From Hymenobacter lapidarius (lineage in GTDB: Bacteria; Bacteroidota; Bacteroidia; Cytophagales; Hymenobacteraceae): DNA of 64,000 nt. The position numbers were made by a program, and so were the translations under genes. The first letter of the stretch is position 1. Each line of letters starts with the position of its first letter. Below are positions 53,043 through 62,032 of this stretch, in pieces. The notes under the pieces were generated by a model. The model ran no database searches, was not told where the DNA came from, and saw nothing but the letters and a program-made list of their open reading frames with translations. The DNA is taken from assembly GCF_001816145.1 (NCBI RefSeq), contig NZ_MDZB01000153.1, positions 1-64,000 of the forward strand, written 5' to 3'.

Positions 53043-54332
53043 TCAATTTACAACGCTGGCAGTGAGAACGGGCGCCGGGCGTTGGGCAATGTCGGTGCGG
53101 AAGTAAGCGTCCTGGAACGTGACCTGAGCGCACGCCTCGTAGGCCCGGGCTATGGCCGATTCCAAGTCATGGCCGTGCGCGGTGAGCACGAGAACCCGGC
53201 CGCCGTTGGTTACGAGCTGGCCGGCGTCATCGCGGCGGGTGGCGCCGTGGTAGGCGCGCACGTCATTGGGTAGGTTGTCGAGGCCAGCGATGGGGAAGCC
53301 GGTGGGGAATTTCGGGGCCGGGTAGCCACTCGAGGCCAGCACCACGCCCACGAACGCGCCGGGCCGTTGCACCACGCCCTGCCGGGACAGTGTGCCGTTG
53401 AGCGTGGCTTCAATTAAATCGAGCAGGCTGCTCTCCAAGGCGGGTAGCAGAACTTCGGCCTCGGGGTCGCCCAGGCGCACGTTGTATTCCAGCAGCTTGG
53501 GGCCGGTGGGCGTGAGCATGATGCCGAAGTAGAGGAAGCCCCGGAACTCGAACTGCTCGATTTGCAGGCCGCGCAGGGTGGGGTCCACGATGTCGCGGCG
53601 CAGCGTAGCCAGCACGTTGTCGTCGGCGAAGGGCACGGGGCAGTAGGCGCCCATGCCGCCGGTATTGGGGCCGTAGTCGCCGGCTAGCAGCTGCTTGTGG
53701 TCCTGCGAAGTGGCCAGCAGGCTAATAACGTGGCCATCGGTGAGGCCGATGATGCTGATTTCGGGGCCGGTCAATTTCTCTTCGAGCAGGAAGGAAAACC
53801 AGCCGGAATAGCTCGTTTGCAAGTCGTCGAAAGCCGCATCGGCTTCTTCCGGCGACGAGCACACGTACACGCCCTTGCCGGCGGCCAAGCCGTCGTACTT
53901 CACCACCACGTGCCCACCCAGCTCGGCCGCTTTGACGCGGGCCGCCGCAATGTTGTCGCTCCTGAAGGGCCAGGCCTGCGCTGTGGCCACGCCGTGGCGG
54001 CGCATGAATTCCTTGCTCCACACCTTGGAGCTTTCGAGCCGCGCCGCCGAGCGCGTCGGGCCAAAAACCTGGATGTCGGAACCAGCAAAAAAGTCGGTGA
54101 TACCAGCCGCCAGCGGCGCTTCCGGTCCTACCACAATCAGCTTAGCATCGTGGGCCTGAGCGAGGGCTTTCACGGCCTCAAAATCCAACGGGTTGACCTC
54201 GGGGTGACTGTTGGGGATACCGGCATTGCCGGGCAGCACGTGCACCGTGGCCCCGTCGCGGGTCAGCTTTTCGGCCAGGGCGTGCTCGCGGGCGCCGGAA
54301 CCGAGGAGGAGAAGGGTTTTGGAGTCAGTCAA
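53043..54332 (-). CDS. purD: Phosphoribosylamine-glycine ligase
   Basis: A 429-residue GAR synthetase (PRA plus Gly plus ATP). The N-domain begins LLLGSGAREHALAEKL. The ATP-grasp region includes VVKYDGLAAGKGVYV, NTGGMGAYCPV and EYNVRLGDPEAEVLLP. The only early start is the TTG at 54332, with an in-frame stop just upstream. It lies 30 bp from the NTF2-like gene upstream and close to purN. Confidence 0.94.
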   Translation of the reverse strand: MTDSKTLLLLGSGAREHALAEKLTRDGATVHVLPGNAGIPNSHPEVNPLDFEAVKALAQAHDAKLIVVGPEAPLAAGITDFFAGSDIQVFGPTRSAARLESSKVWSKEFMRRHGVATAQAWPFRSDNIAAARVKAAELGGHVVVKYDGLAAGKGVYVCSSPEEADAAFDDLQTSYSGWFSFLLEEKLTGPEISIIGLTDGHVISLLATSQDHKQLLAGDYGPNTGGMGAYCPVPFADDNVLATLRRDIVDPTLRGLQIEQFEFRGFLYFGIMLTPTGPKLLEYNVRLGDPEAEVLLPALESSLLDLIEATLNGTLSRQGVVQRPGAFVGVVLASSGYPAPKFPTGFPIAGLDNLPNDVRAYHGATRRDDAGQLVTNGGRVLVLTAHGHDLESAIARAYEACAQVTFQDAYFRTDIAQRPAPVLTASVVN

Positions 54333-54362
54333 GAAAGTAAGGGCTTAGGCTGGCGCCGAGGG

Positions 54363-54746
54363 TTAGCTAATGTCTTCGATGGAAATAATTTTACCGTTTT
54401 CAACCTGAAAGATGGACTTGCCTTGCAAATGCAAGGGGTCGCCTGGGTTCAAACCATTCGGAAATGCAATTGCCGCAATTGCCTTGTAATCAATGCCCAC
54501 TTCGACCTGTTGGCCATTCACTTGCCAATCAGTGACGCGCTGTTCGCGCTCGGAGAAATAGGGCTTGGCTTGGTCGGCCTGCTGCCGAAAAGCCTCTTTG
54601 CCAATCAAATTCAGGTTTACTTCGCCGTTGGCAATGTTGCGGAACACCACGTTCTCGTGTAAGGGTGCAAGCATGCCCGCTACGTCGAAGCGGTTGTACG
54701 CTTCGATGTAGGCTTCAACCAGTTGCTTAGGCTCGGCGGGGTTCAT
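54363..54746 (-). CDS. SnoaL/NTF2-like protein
   Basis: A 127-residue single NTF2-fold domain (LVEAYIEAYNRFDVAGMLA, GKEAFRQQADQAKPYF, ending GKIISIEDIS). GC is lower than in the flanking pur genes. Such proteins include isomerases and many of unknown role. It is inserted between purD and purC-purE, co-directional, and overlap-free. No link to purine synthesis is known. Confidence 0.75.
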   Translation of the reverse strand: MNPAEPKQLVEAYIEAYNRFDVAGMLAPLHENVVFRNIANGEVNLNLIGKEAFRQQADQAKPYFSEREQRVTDWQVNGQQVEVGIDYKAIAAIAFPNGLNPGDPLHLQGKSIFQVENGKIISIEDIS

Positions 54747-54761
54747 CAGTAGCTTGGTTGC

Positions 54762-56180
54762 TTAAAGTATCCGCAACTCCTCGTCGGCTGCTCTCAGCTT
54801 GGCTTTGGTGGCGAGGATGTCCTTGTTGAGACGTTCGCGCAGACGCGGCAGGTTCAGGGCTCGGAGGGCGCCCTGGGCGGCGTTGTCAGGGCGCACCACG
54901 GTAAGGTTGGGCGTGCCGCTGGGCATGATGACCGACGAGTTCAGGTTCATGGCCAGCTCGGCGTAGTCCTTGTAAGGCGGGCACGAAATCACGGGCACAT
55001 TCACGTTGGCTGCCAACGCGCCGCCGAGGCCGTTGCTCAGGCCGGCCACGGCGATGATGACGCCGGGCTCGATGCTGTTGTTCCAGATTTCGGCCATGCC
55101 GGCAATGGCTTCGCCGTTTTTGTGGGCCGAAGTCACGCGCAGCTGCGTGAAGACGTCGTAGCCCTCAAACTGCTGGCGGATTTTCTCGCAGTGCTCCTTA
55201 TCGGCGGGCGAGCCCATCACGATATTCACCCAGGCATCCTTAATCATTCCGGCCTGCACCAGATTGGCCAGTAGGCGGGCGCGGGCGTCCTGGCGGCCGG
55301 TATGGGGCGCGTCGGCGGCTTCCGTTTCAGCCGTGGGCAGGGCCTGGCCCACAATGCGCTGGTAGATGTCGAGGTAGCGGCGGCTGGCTTCCTGGGCCAC
55401 TTCCGGAGTGAGGGCGCGAAGGTATTTGCCGTCTTTTTTGTTGGCGATGAGCCACTGCCGAACGTATTCCTTGTCCATCTGCTCGGCGGTTTCGGGGTTG
55501 CGGGCGTAGTCCTCGGCAGCCCAGAAACGCGAAGAATCGGGCGTGTGCATTTCGTCGATGAGAATCAGCTTGCCATTGAGCAGGCCAAACTCATACTTGG
55601 TATCCACTAGGATGATGCCCTTTTCGGCCAGCAGCTGCGAACCCACGGCAAACAGCATCTGGGATTTTACGGCCATCTGGTCGTACAGCTCTTTGGTCAC
55701 CCAGCCTTCGCTCACCAGGTTTTCGGGCGTGATTTCGCGGTCTGACTCCTCCTTGGTGGTCGGCGTCACGATGGCCTGCGGGAAGGGCTGGTTTTTCGTC
55801 AGTCCATCCGGCACCGTCACGCCCGAAAACGTGCGCTGGCCCTCCTGATAGCCACGCCACATCGACCCGGTGAGATACTGGCGCACAATCATTTCCACCT
55901 TAATGGGCTCGGCCTCCTTCACCAGCATGGCGTTGGCATCCACCAGCTTGATGACGTGGTTTGGGATGATGTGAGCCGTCTTTTCAAACCAGAAGTTGGC
56001 CAGGCCGTTCAACACGGCGCCTTTGTGCGGAATGGCGGTTTCGAGCACCGAATCGAACGCCGAAAGACGGTCCGTCACGATGATGAGGCGGTCGCCGGAA
56101 GGCGCGCGCAGGCTGTCGCGCACTTTGCCGCGGTGGAGGAGAGGAAGTTGGGGGGAAGCGAAGTGAGTGAGCGTGTTCAT
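54762..56180 (-). CDS. purC: SAICAR synthetase fused to AIR carboxylase (PurC-PurE)
   Basis: A 472-residue bifunctional enzyme. Residues 1-300 are SAICAR synthetase (LLHRGKVRDSL, GDRLIIVTDRLSAFDSVLE, VRQYLTGSMWRGYQ, FGLLNGKLILIDEMHTPDSS). Residues 315-450 are a PurE-like AIR carboxylase (VNIVMGSPADKEHCEKI, LRVTSAHKNGEAIAG, VAVAGLSNGLGGALAANV, VISCPPYKD). The PurE part has the order of the animal class II enzyme rather than the usual bacterial class I. The fusion is analogous to animal PAICS. It starts with the ATG at 56180, 18 bp after purQ. Confidence 0.9.
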   Translation of the reverse strand: MNTLTHFASPQLPLLHRGKVRDSLRAPSGDRLIIVTDRLSAFDSVLETAIPHKGAVLNGLANFWFEKTAHIIPNHVIKLVDANAMLVKEAEPIKVEMIVRQYLTGSMWRGYQEGQRTFSGVTVPDGLTKNQPFPQAIVTPTTKEESDREITPENLVSEGWVTKELYDQMAVKSQMLFAVGSQLLAEKGIILVDTKYEFGLLNGKLILIDEMHTPDSSRFWAAEDYARNPETAEQMDKEYVRQWLIANKKDGKYLRALTPEVAQEASRRYLDIYQRIVGQALPTAETEAADAPHTGRQDARARLLANLVQAGMIKDAWVNIVMGSPADKEHCEKIRQQFEGYDVFTQLRVTSAHKNGEAIAGMAEIWNNSIEPGVIIAVAGLSNGLGGALAANVNVPVISCPPYKDYAELAMNLNSSVIMPSGTPNLTVVRPDNAAQGALRALNLPRLRERLNKDILATKAKLRAADEELRIL

Positions 56181-56198
56181 TAGTGACTTGTAAGGAGA

Positions 56199-57176
56199 CT
56201 ATTTCTGAATGGCAAATTCTGTAACGGAAGCTACAGCAGTACGCGTATGGGCAATGTGCTCCACAATATTTTTAAAAATCTGAAGGCCTTCTCCTTCTTC
56301 GGTAGCACTGGGGTTTTGGCGCCGCCGCCGCGCCCAGTCCGGGTGGTTGTAGGCCGATAAAAACGCCTCCGGGTGCGGCATCAGCCCAAACACCTGCCCT
56401 GTCGGGTCCGTCAGCCCCGCGCAGTTCAGCGCGGCACCGTTGGGGTTGAAAGGGTAAATGTCGGTGCCATCGCCGCTGGCGTCGAGGTAGCTCAGGCAGT
56501 TGAAGCCGCCAGTTTCGATGCGCTGCTGAATGGCGGCATCGGAAATCACGAGGCGGCCCTCGCCGTGGCGCACGGGCACTTCCAGCGTGTCGATTCCTTT
56601 CAGGAAGGGCGTGTGGGATTTGGGGTTCACGCGCAGCGTCACCCACCGGTCTTCGTAGCGGCCGCTGGCGTTGTGCGTCAGGGTTACTTCGGGGGTCATT
56701 TCGCCGCTCAGGTTGGGCAGCAGGCCCAGCTTCACCAGCACCTGGAAACCGTTGCAGATGCCGAGCACGAACTTGCCGTCGGCGATGAATTGCTTGATGT
56801 CGTCAAGCAGCGTGCGGCCGTTGGCACCGGTCTGGCGGTAGCGCAGCTTGTTGGCCAGCACCACGCCCGAGCCCAGGTCATCGCCGAAGCTGAAGCCACC
56901 GGGGAAGTTCAGGGTATCAAAATCGTGGATGCTCACCTGCCCGTGTAGCACCTGGTTGAGATGCACGATGGTGGGCTCGGCGCCGGCCATGCGGTAGGCG
57001 GCGGCGAATTCCTCTTCGCAGTTGATGCCAAAGCCCGTCAGAATCAACGCCCGCACCATACCAGCCGAAGCAGGCACTTGGGTTTGTGCCTCCGATTGAA
57101 CTTTATGTGCTGCCTGCATGGCTTCTTGTACCATTTCAAAAGTGTTTTGGGCCAATGGAATTGAGTCTTGTGCCAT
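56199..57176 (-). CDS. purQ: FGAM synthase glutaminase subunit
   Basis: A 326-residue class I glutamine amidotransferase that supplies ammonia to PurL. Motifs: ALILTGFGINCEEEFA, FPGGFSFGDDLGSG, FVLGICNGFQVLVKLG (nucleophile Cys) and GLMPHPEAF (catalytic His, Glu). The ATG at 57176 overlaps the TAA of the upstream purL part by one base, so translation is coupled. About 39 residues precede the glutaminase domain and may be the old linker of a large PurL. Confidence 0.92.
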   Translation of the reverse strand: MAQDSIPLAQNTFEMVQEAMQAAHKVQSEAQTQVPASAGMVRALILTGFGINCEEEFAAAYRMAGAEPTIVHLNQVLHGQVSIHDFDTLNFPGGFSFGDDLGSGVVLANKLRYRQTGANGRTLLDDIKQFIADGKFVLGICNGFQVLVKLGLLPNLSGEMTPEVTLTHNASGRYEDRWVTLRVNPKSHTPFLKGIDTLEVPVRHGEGRLVISDAAIQQRIETGGFNCLSYLDASGDGTDIYPFNPNGAALNCAGLTDPTGQVFGLMPHPEAFLSAYNHPDWARRRRQNPSATEEGEGLQIFKNIVEHIAHTRTAVASVTEFAIQK

Positions 57177-58333
57177 TACAGTGAATTGGAGTGGCTGAGG
57201 TTTTCCTTCGACGCCACGCCAAGCAGCCTGTTTACCGGGCCATTGGTCCACACGCTTCGCAGCACATCCGTGTCGGCCGAAATCACCTCGTGGCCGCCAA
57301 GGCGCACCACCAGGCGCACATCCTTTGTCACGGTACCGAGGCGCGTGGCCCGGCTGCCGAGCAGCGCTTCAAATGCCACCACATCTTCCGGCGCCACCGT
57401 GGCCAGGAAGCGCGAGTGCGACTCCGAAAACAACTGCGCCGGCAACGTCAGGCCCGTTTCAGGCAGGTCGATGCTGGCGCCGCAGTGGTAGCCAAACGTG
57501 CATTCGGCCAGCGCTACGGCCAGGCCGCCATCGCTCAAGTCATGGCAGGACTGAATCAGGTTCTGGTCGTTGGCCTGGCCCACGAGGGTATAAAGTGCCT
57601 TGGCTTTTCCGAAATCAACCTTGGGCACGTTGGCTCCCAGCTCGCCGTGCAGGGCGTAGAATTCGGAGCCGCCCAGCTCGTCGTAAGTTTCGCCGAGGAG
57701 GTACACCACGTCATCAGCCTGCTTGAAATCGGAGGTGATGGCCCGGCGCACGTCCTCCATTTTAGCCGTCATGGAATAGAGTACGGTGGGAGGCACCGAA
57801 ATCTTCACGCCATCGGCCTTGAAGTCGTTTTTCATCGAGTCCTTGCCGCTGGTGAGCGGGATGCAGTAGGCCGTCGTGGCGTCGCGCAGGGCTTCGCACA
57901 TGCGCACCAGCTTGGCCAGCTTCTGCTTGCCGTCGGGGTTGCTGACGGGGTCGTACACCGAATCGGGCACGCAGAAATTGTCGTTCACCGACCAGAAAAG
58001 CCCATCGCCCGGCGTCAGGTTCGGGAGCTTCCCGCCCACCGCGATAATCTGGCGCACCGCCTCGTCAAACGAGCCGGCCGACATATGGTAAGCATCCAAA
58101 TCGCCGTATCGCGGCAGGATGCCGTTGCTCACGGCCACGCCTTCCCAGCTCTCAAAGTTGAAGCGCACCACGGCCGCGTCCTGCGGGGCCTGGCCCGTCG
58201 CGCCCATCAGCGGCTTCACAATCGTGCGGCCCTTCACCTCGTGGTCGTACTGGCGAATGACCGACTCGCGCGAGCAGATATTGAGCGAACCCAGTAGCTG
58301 GCCGAGGGTGGCGGTGTAGTCGGTTGGCAGCAT
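57176..58333 (-). CDS. purL: FGAM synthase PurL, C-terminal part of split gene
   Basis: About 385 residues (MLPTDYTATLGQLLGS start) of the C-terminal AIRS-like half of PurL. Motifs: SVIRQYDHEVKGRTIVKPL, VRFNFESWEGVAVSNG, LTSGKDSMKNDF, DLSDGGLAVALAECTF. The upstream half is the separate gene at 58348. A GTG start at 58369 inside the repeat is also possible. The two genes are joined by a 119-bp palindromic repeat; without it a single frame would run on. If translated, both parts could still assemble as a split enzyme. Confidence 0.9.
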   Translation of the reverse strand: MLPTDYTATLGQLLGSLNICSRESVIRQYDHEVKGRTIVKPLMGATGQAPQDAAVVRFNFESWEGVAVSNGILPRYGDLDAYHMSAGSFDEAVRQIIAVGGKLPNLTPGDGLFWSVNDNFCVPDSVYDPVSNPDGKQKLAKLVRMCEALRDATTAYCIPLTSGKDSMKNDFKADGVKISVPPTVLYSMTAKMEDVRRAITSDFKQADDVVYLLGETYDELGGSEFYALHGELGANVPKVDFGKAKALYTLVGQANDQNLIQSCHDLSDGGLAVALAECTFGYHCGASIDLPETGLTLPAQLFSESHSRFLATVAPEDVVAFEALLGSRATRLGTVTKDVRLVVRLGGHEVISADTDVLRSVWTNGPVNRLLGVASKENLSHSNSL

Positions 58334-58347
58334 GATGTGCGGCTTGT

Positions 58348-60369
58348 TCACCTCACCCCTGCCGGGCACGGTCCCGGCCCCTCTCCGCGGAGAGGGGAGC
58401 CAGACAATTCCGTTGTGGGCATTCCCGGTGCCCCCTCTCCGCGGGAGAGGGGGTCAGGGGGTGAGGTGAACAGGGGCTCCGTCGCCGTCGGCCGGGTCCA
58501 TTCTGCTTCCAGCACCTTGCGCGGCACGCCCTCGTGCAGGAACCCCATGTTCAGCCGCGCCACCGGCGCGCCATCGAAGCGCACGTCCAGAAACCCATCG
58601 GCAGTGAAGTGGCCAATATCGGTCAGCTCCACTTCCATTTCCTGGCCCAGCGCCATTATTTCAGCCATTTTGCCCGGCTCCACCACCAGCGTAAACCGCT
58701 CCTGCGACTCGCTCACGAAAATCTCCCAGGGCCGCAGGCCGGGGTATTTCAGCGGCACTTTTTCCAGCTCCACCACCGCACCGCCCGAGATGCCGGCCAG
58801 CTCACCCACGGACGACGACAGGCCGCCCGCGCCGTTGTCGGTGCTGCATTTCAGCAGGCCGCGGCGGGCCGCCAGCAGCAGGAAATCCATCGCCAGCTTT
58901 TGGGTGATGGGCGAGCCGATTTGCACGGCCGTGGCGGGCGCGGTTTCATCGAGCTCAATGCTCGAAAACGTGGCGCCGTGGATGCCGTCCTTGCCCACCC
59001 GGCCACCGGCCATGACGATGCGGTCGCCGGCATCGATGTTCTTTTCCCACGAGTTTTTGCCCGCGAACTGCATGGGCATCACGGCGCCGGTGCCGCAGTA
59101 CACCAGCGGCTTGCCGGCATACCGGTCATCGAATACAATGGCGCCATTCACCGTCGGCACGCCCGACTTGTTGCCGCCGTCCTCAATGCCCTTGCGCACG
59201 CCTTCCAGAATGCGGCGCGGGTGCAGCTGCCCGGTCAGCAGCGGCCCGTCGTACTCCGGGTTGCCGAAGCACAGCACGTTGGTGTTGAACAGCAGCCGCG
59301 CGCCGCCAATGCCGGTGGCCAGCGGGTCGCGGTTGTTGCCCAGAATCCCCGTGATGGCCCCGCCGTATGGGTCGATGGCGCTGGGCGAATTGTGCGTTTC
59401 CACCTTCCAAACAAATAACGAATCGGAGTTGATGCGCACCGCGCCCGCGTTATCCGAAAACACCTTCACCAGCCAGTCGTTGCCGTTGGCGCGGAGCTGG
59501 CGGTCCACTTCCGAAGTGGCGTCCTTGATGTAGGTTTTGAACAACGAATCAACCTGCTTCTCCTCGCCCGTTTCCAGGTCTTTGTAGTTAATGAGGGCCG
59601 AGAACTCCTTGTGCTTGCAGTGCTCCGACCACGTTTGGGCAATAATTTCAAGCTCGCAATCCGTGGGGTCGGCGGGCATGCCGGCGGCCTGGCGCTCAGC
59701 CTGCGTGTCGGCGGCGGCAAAGTGGTTGCGCACGGCCCGCATCTCCTCTAGGTTCAGCGCGTAAATGTTCTCCTTTGAGAGCTGCACGAGTTCCGCATCA
59801 CTCCGGCCGGTCAGCGAAATAACTTCGGTAATGGCCTCGGCGCCGCCGCCGGGGCGCGGCGTGTAGTCGCGGATGCCATCGGCCACGCGGCCCACTTCCA
59901 GCCAGTTGATGAGCTTGTTGCCGAGCAGCTCTTCCGCAATGCGGCGCAGGTCGGTTTCCGGCAGGTCGTTTTCGAGCAAATAGAGGCGCTTGCTGAAGAT
60001 GTGCTGGGTATGGGTGTCCAGCGGCTCGTTCAGCAAGTCGGCCAGGGCGTTTTGGGCCGAGGTGCCTTCATCGTCGGTCACGCCAGGGCGGCGGGCTACC
60101 AGAATGTAAGTGGCAAAGCCTCCGGGGGCGGCCAATTCATTCAGGCGCACGTCGTGCAGCACCGGGTCGGCGAGGCAGCGGGTGGCAAAATCCCGCACTT
60201 GGGTTTTGCTCAGCGGGTAGCGCACGGTGTAGAGCGCGGCGCTGCGCACGTTGCCGGTGGCCAGGCCCAGGTGGCGGGCGGCGGCTTCGGCCACGCGCTG
60301 GCCGTCGCCGTCGTGCTGGCCGGGTTTCAGCGTGAGCTGGACGGTGTGGGTGGTGGTGTTATCGGACAT
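58348..60369 (-). CDS. purL: FGAM synthase PurL, N-terminal part of split gene
   Basis: A 673-residue polypeptide with the PurS-like N-domain, the linker domain and the first AIRS-like half of PurL. Motifs: SNDAELVQ-type start replaced by GRSDAELVQLSKENIYALNL, AQTWSEHCKHKEFSALI (catalytic His), FVWKVETHNSPSAIDPYGGA and GDRIVMAGGRVGKDGIHGA. After EWTRPTATEPLF the frame enters a repeat and encodes about 40 foreign residues (SPPDPLSRGEG type) before its stop. Removing 58349-58467 would restore a single PurL of about 1024 residues. Confidence 0.92.
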   Translation of the reverse strand: MSDNTTTHTVQLTLKPGQHDGDGQRVAEAAARHLGLATGNVRSAALYTVRYPLSKTQVRDFATRCLADPVLHDVRLNELAAPGGFATYILVARRPGVTDDEGTSAQNALADLLNEPLDTHTQHIFSKRLYLLENDLPETDLRRIAEELLGNKLINWLEVGRVADGIRDYTPRPGGGAEAITEVISLTGRSDAELVQLSKENIYALNLEEMRAVRNHFAAADTQAERQAAGMPADPTDCELEIIAQTWSEHCKHKEFSALINYKDLETGEEKQVDSLFKTYIKDATSEVDRQLRANGNDWLVKVFSDNAGAVRINSDSLFVWKVETHNSPSAIDPYGGAITGILGNNRDPLATGIGGARLLFNTNVLCFGNPEYDGPLLTGQLHPRRILEGVRKGIEDGGNKSGVPTVNGAIVFDDRYAGKPLVYCGTGAVMPMQFAGKNSWEKNIDAGDRIVMAGGRVGKDGIHGATFSSIELDETAPATAVQIGSPITQKLAMDFLLLAARRGLLKCSTDNGAGGLSSSVGELAGISGGAVVELEKVPLKYPGLRPWEIFVSESQERFTLVVEPGKMAEIMALGQEMEVELTDIGHFTADGFLDVRFDGAPVARLNMGFLHEGVPRKVLEAEWTRPTATEPLFTSPPDPLSRGEGAPGMPTTELSGSPLRGEGPGPCPAGVR
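58349..58467. repeat. 119-bp palindromic element inserted in purL
   Basis: Ends CACCTCACCCC and GGGGTGAGGTG are complementary (minus-strand view ACCTCACCCC...GGGGTGAGGTG), with inner arms CCTCTCCGCGG-AGAGG and CCTCTCCGCGGGAGAGG. It belongs to the same family as 36917, 38575 and the half copy in purN. 119 is not a multiple of three, which explains the frame change. Confidence 0.85.
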
Positions 60370-60394
60370 TGAGAAATCAGAACGTCAGGGGGAA

Positions 60395-60508
60395 ACCGTC
60401 ATGCTGAGCGGAGTCGAAGCATCTCGCTTGTGGCAGTAAATCAATCGTTGTAGCATTATTGGTTAGTGATTGCAAGCGAGATGCTTCGGCTTCGCTCAGC
60501 ATGACGGT
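60395..60508. repeat. Paired palindrome, TCATGCTGAGC family, third copy
   Basis: ACCGTCATGCTGAGCGGAGT at the left and its near-complement ending GCTCAGCATGACGGT at the right enclose GAAGCATCTCGC-(N)-GCGAGATGCTTC. It lies between pyrE and purL and can act as a terminator for pyrE on the minus strand. Confidence 0.8.
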
Positions 60509-60527
60509 TTTTTTCAACAACCAAAAA

Positions 60528-61157
60528 TCAAAACGCTTTTTCCGGCCGACTGCCGGGCTTTACTACCGGTACGCCGGCGGCGCACAGGGGGCAATTCTCG
60601 GGGGCAAAGGTGGCAGCCTGCACCGAAAGGAGCGCGAAATGCGGGAAATCCAGCCCGCCATTCCCGCCCGTGCGGTCAATCAACGAAGCCACGGCCAGCA
60701 CTTCGGCGCCCATAGCCCGCAATACGTTAGCTACTTCCAGCGTGCTTTTGCCAGTCGTCACCACGTCTTCGGCGATGATGATTTTTTCGCCCGGCGTCAC
60801 CACGAAGCCGCGCCGCAGGGTCATCTGCCCATCGGCGTCGCGCTCCGTGAAAATGCCGGGCACGCCCAGCTGGCGGGCCAGCTCGTAGCCTATCACTACA
60901 CCGCCCATGGCGGGGCCGACTACCACATCGGGCTGTAAACCAGCAGCCTTAATCTGACTGGCCAGCGCGGTCGCGGCGGGTGCAGCCAGCTCCGGACGGC
61001 ACAGGAAGCGGGCGCACTGCACATAGGTATCGGAGTGCAGGCCCGACGAAAGCCGGAAGTGCCCGCGCAACAGGGCATCTGCCTGCTGCAGCTGCTGCTC
61101 CACCCGCTCGGCATCGAGGGCAATGGGCAAAGGGGCGGTTAAGGTGGTTGGGGTCAT
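60528..61157 (-). CDS. pyrE: Orotate phosphoribosyltransferase
   Basis: A 209-residue PRTase of pyrimidine synthesis (orotate plus PRPP to OMP). The PRPP motif is IIIAEDVVTTGKSTLEV, with VVVGPAMGGVVIGYELAR before it and FRLSSGLHSDTYVQCARF near the N-terminus. It follows pyrF but is separated from it by a terminator hairpin, so it may have its own promoter. Confidence 0.93.
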   Translation of the reverse strand: MTPTTLTAPLPIALDAERVEQQLQQADALLRGHFRLSSGLHSDTYVQCARFLCRPELAAPAATALASQIKAAGLQPDVVVGPAMGGVVIGYELARQLGVPGIFTERDADGQMTLRRGFVVTPGEKIIIAEDVVTTGKSTLEVANVLRAMGAEVLAVASLIDRTGGNGGLDFPHFALLSVQAATFAPENCPLCAAGVPVVKPGSRPEKAF

Positions 61158-61180
61158 TGGTTGCAGAAAATCTAATACGC

Positions 61181-61206
61181 AAAAAGCCGCGGTGAAGCGG
61201 CTTCTT
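61181..61206 (-). terminator. Intrinsic terminator after pyrF
   Basis: On the minus strand, AAGCCGC-(TTCACC)-GCGGCTT arms are followed by TTTTGCG. It lies between the pyrF stop and the pyrE start. Confidence 0.65.
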
Positions 61207-61208
61207 GG

Positions 61209-61988
61209 TCAGGCAGATTGAGGGCTTGTCACAACCCGGTGTTGGTTGATTTCTTCTTGCAGCTGGCGCGCCGCAGCGCCTGCGTCTTTCGCCTGCCAGA
61301 TGCCCCGTGAGGAGTTTATCAGCAGGCCGCTGCCATCGGCGCGCAAGCCAGCTTGTAGCGTGGCCGAAAGGTCGCCGCCCTGCGCCCCAATGCCCGGCAC
61401 CAGGAACCATTGCTCCGGGCATGAGGCCCGCAGCTTGGCCACTGTCTCGGGTTCCGAAGCGCCTACCACCAGGCCCACGGTGGACTCGGTCAGTTCCTCG
61501 TCCATGAGCTTGGCCAAGCGGGCGGCCCAGTCGCTGATGGAGCCGCCCCGCGTCATGGCGGCGTCCTGCAGGCCGTGCTGGGGTTTATTGGAGGTTTTGG
61601 CCAAGGAGAAAACCACCTTGCCGGGCCGGGCGAAGGGCCGGATGGTGTCGTCGCCCATGTAGGGGTTCACGGTCACGCCATCGGCGCCCACAATGTCGTA
61701 GGCGAAGCGGGCATACTGCTCGGCAGTGTTGGCAATGTCGCCAAACTTGCCGTCCAGAATCACGGGGATGTCATCGGGTATGCTTTGCACTGTTTGCTGG
61801 AGCAGGGCCACTCCGTTTTCACGGCTCAGAAAGAACGCCAGATTGGGTTTGAATGCGGCCGCGTAGGCAGCGGTTTCGGCTACCACTTCGCGCAGCCGCT
61901 GGGCCACAGCCGCGTCGTCGCCGGTGGGGTCGAGGCCCACACAAAGCAGGGAATTAGCAGTTTGAACGCGGTTGAGGAGCTTTTGCAT
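61209..61988 (-). CDS. pyrF: Orotidine 5'-phosphate decarboxylase, PyrF type 2
   Basis: A 259-residue OMP decarboxylase giving UMP. The start is LCVGLDPTGDDAAVAQRL. The catalytic Asp-Lys-x-x-Asp motif is replaced by the bacterial long-type sequence VILDGKFGDIANTAEQYA. VNPYMGDDTIRPFA and FLVPGIGAQGGDLS follow, all typical of the 270-residue type 2 family. It precedes pyrE. Confidence 0.92.
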   Translation of the reverse strand: MQKLLNRVQTANSLLCVGLDPTGDDAAVAQRLREVVAETAAYAAAFKPNLAFFLSRENGVALLQQTVQSIPDDIPVILDGKFGDIANTAEQYARFAYDIVGADGVTVNPYMGDDTIRPFARPGKVVFSLAKTSNKPQHGLQDAAMTRGGSISDWAARLAKLMDEELTESTVGLVVGASEPETVAKLRASCPEQWFLVPGIGAQGGDLSATLQAGLRADGSGLLINSSRGIWQAKDAGAAARQLQEEINQHRVVTSPQSA

Positions 61989-62032
61989 CGGAAAGGGCGG
62001 GGAGTTTGGATGGAAAAGAAGTACGAATCAGG

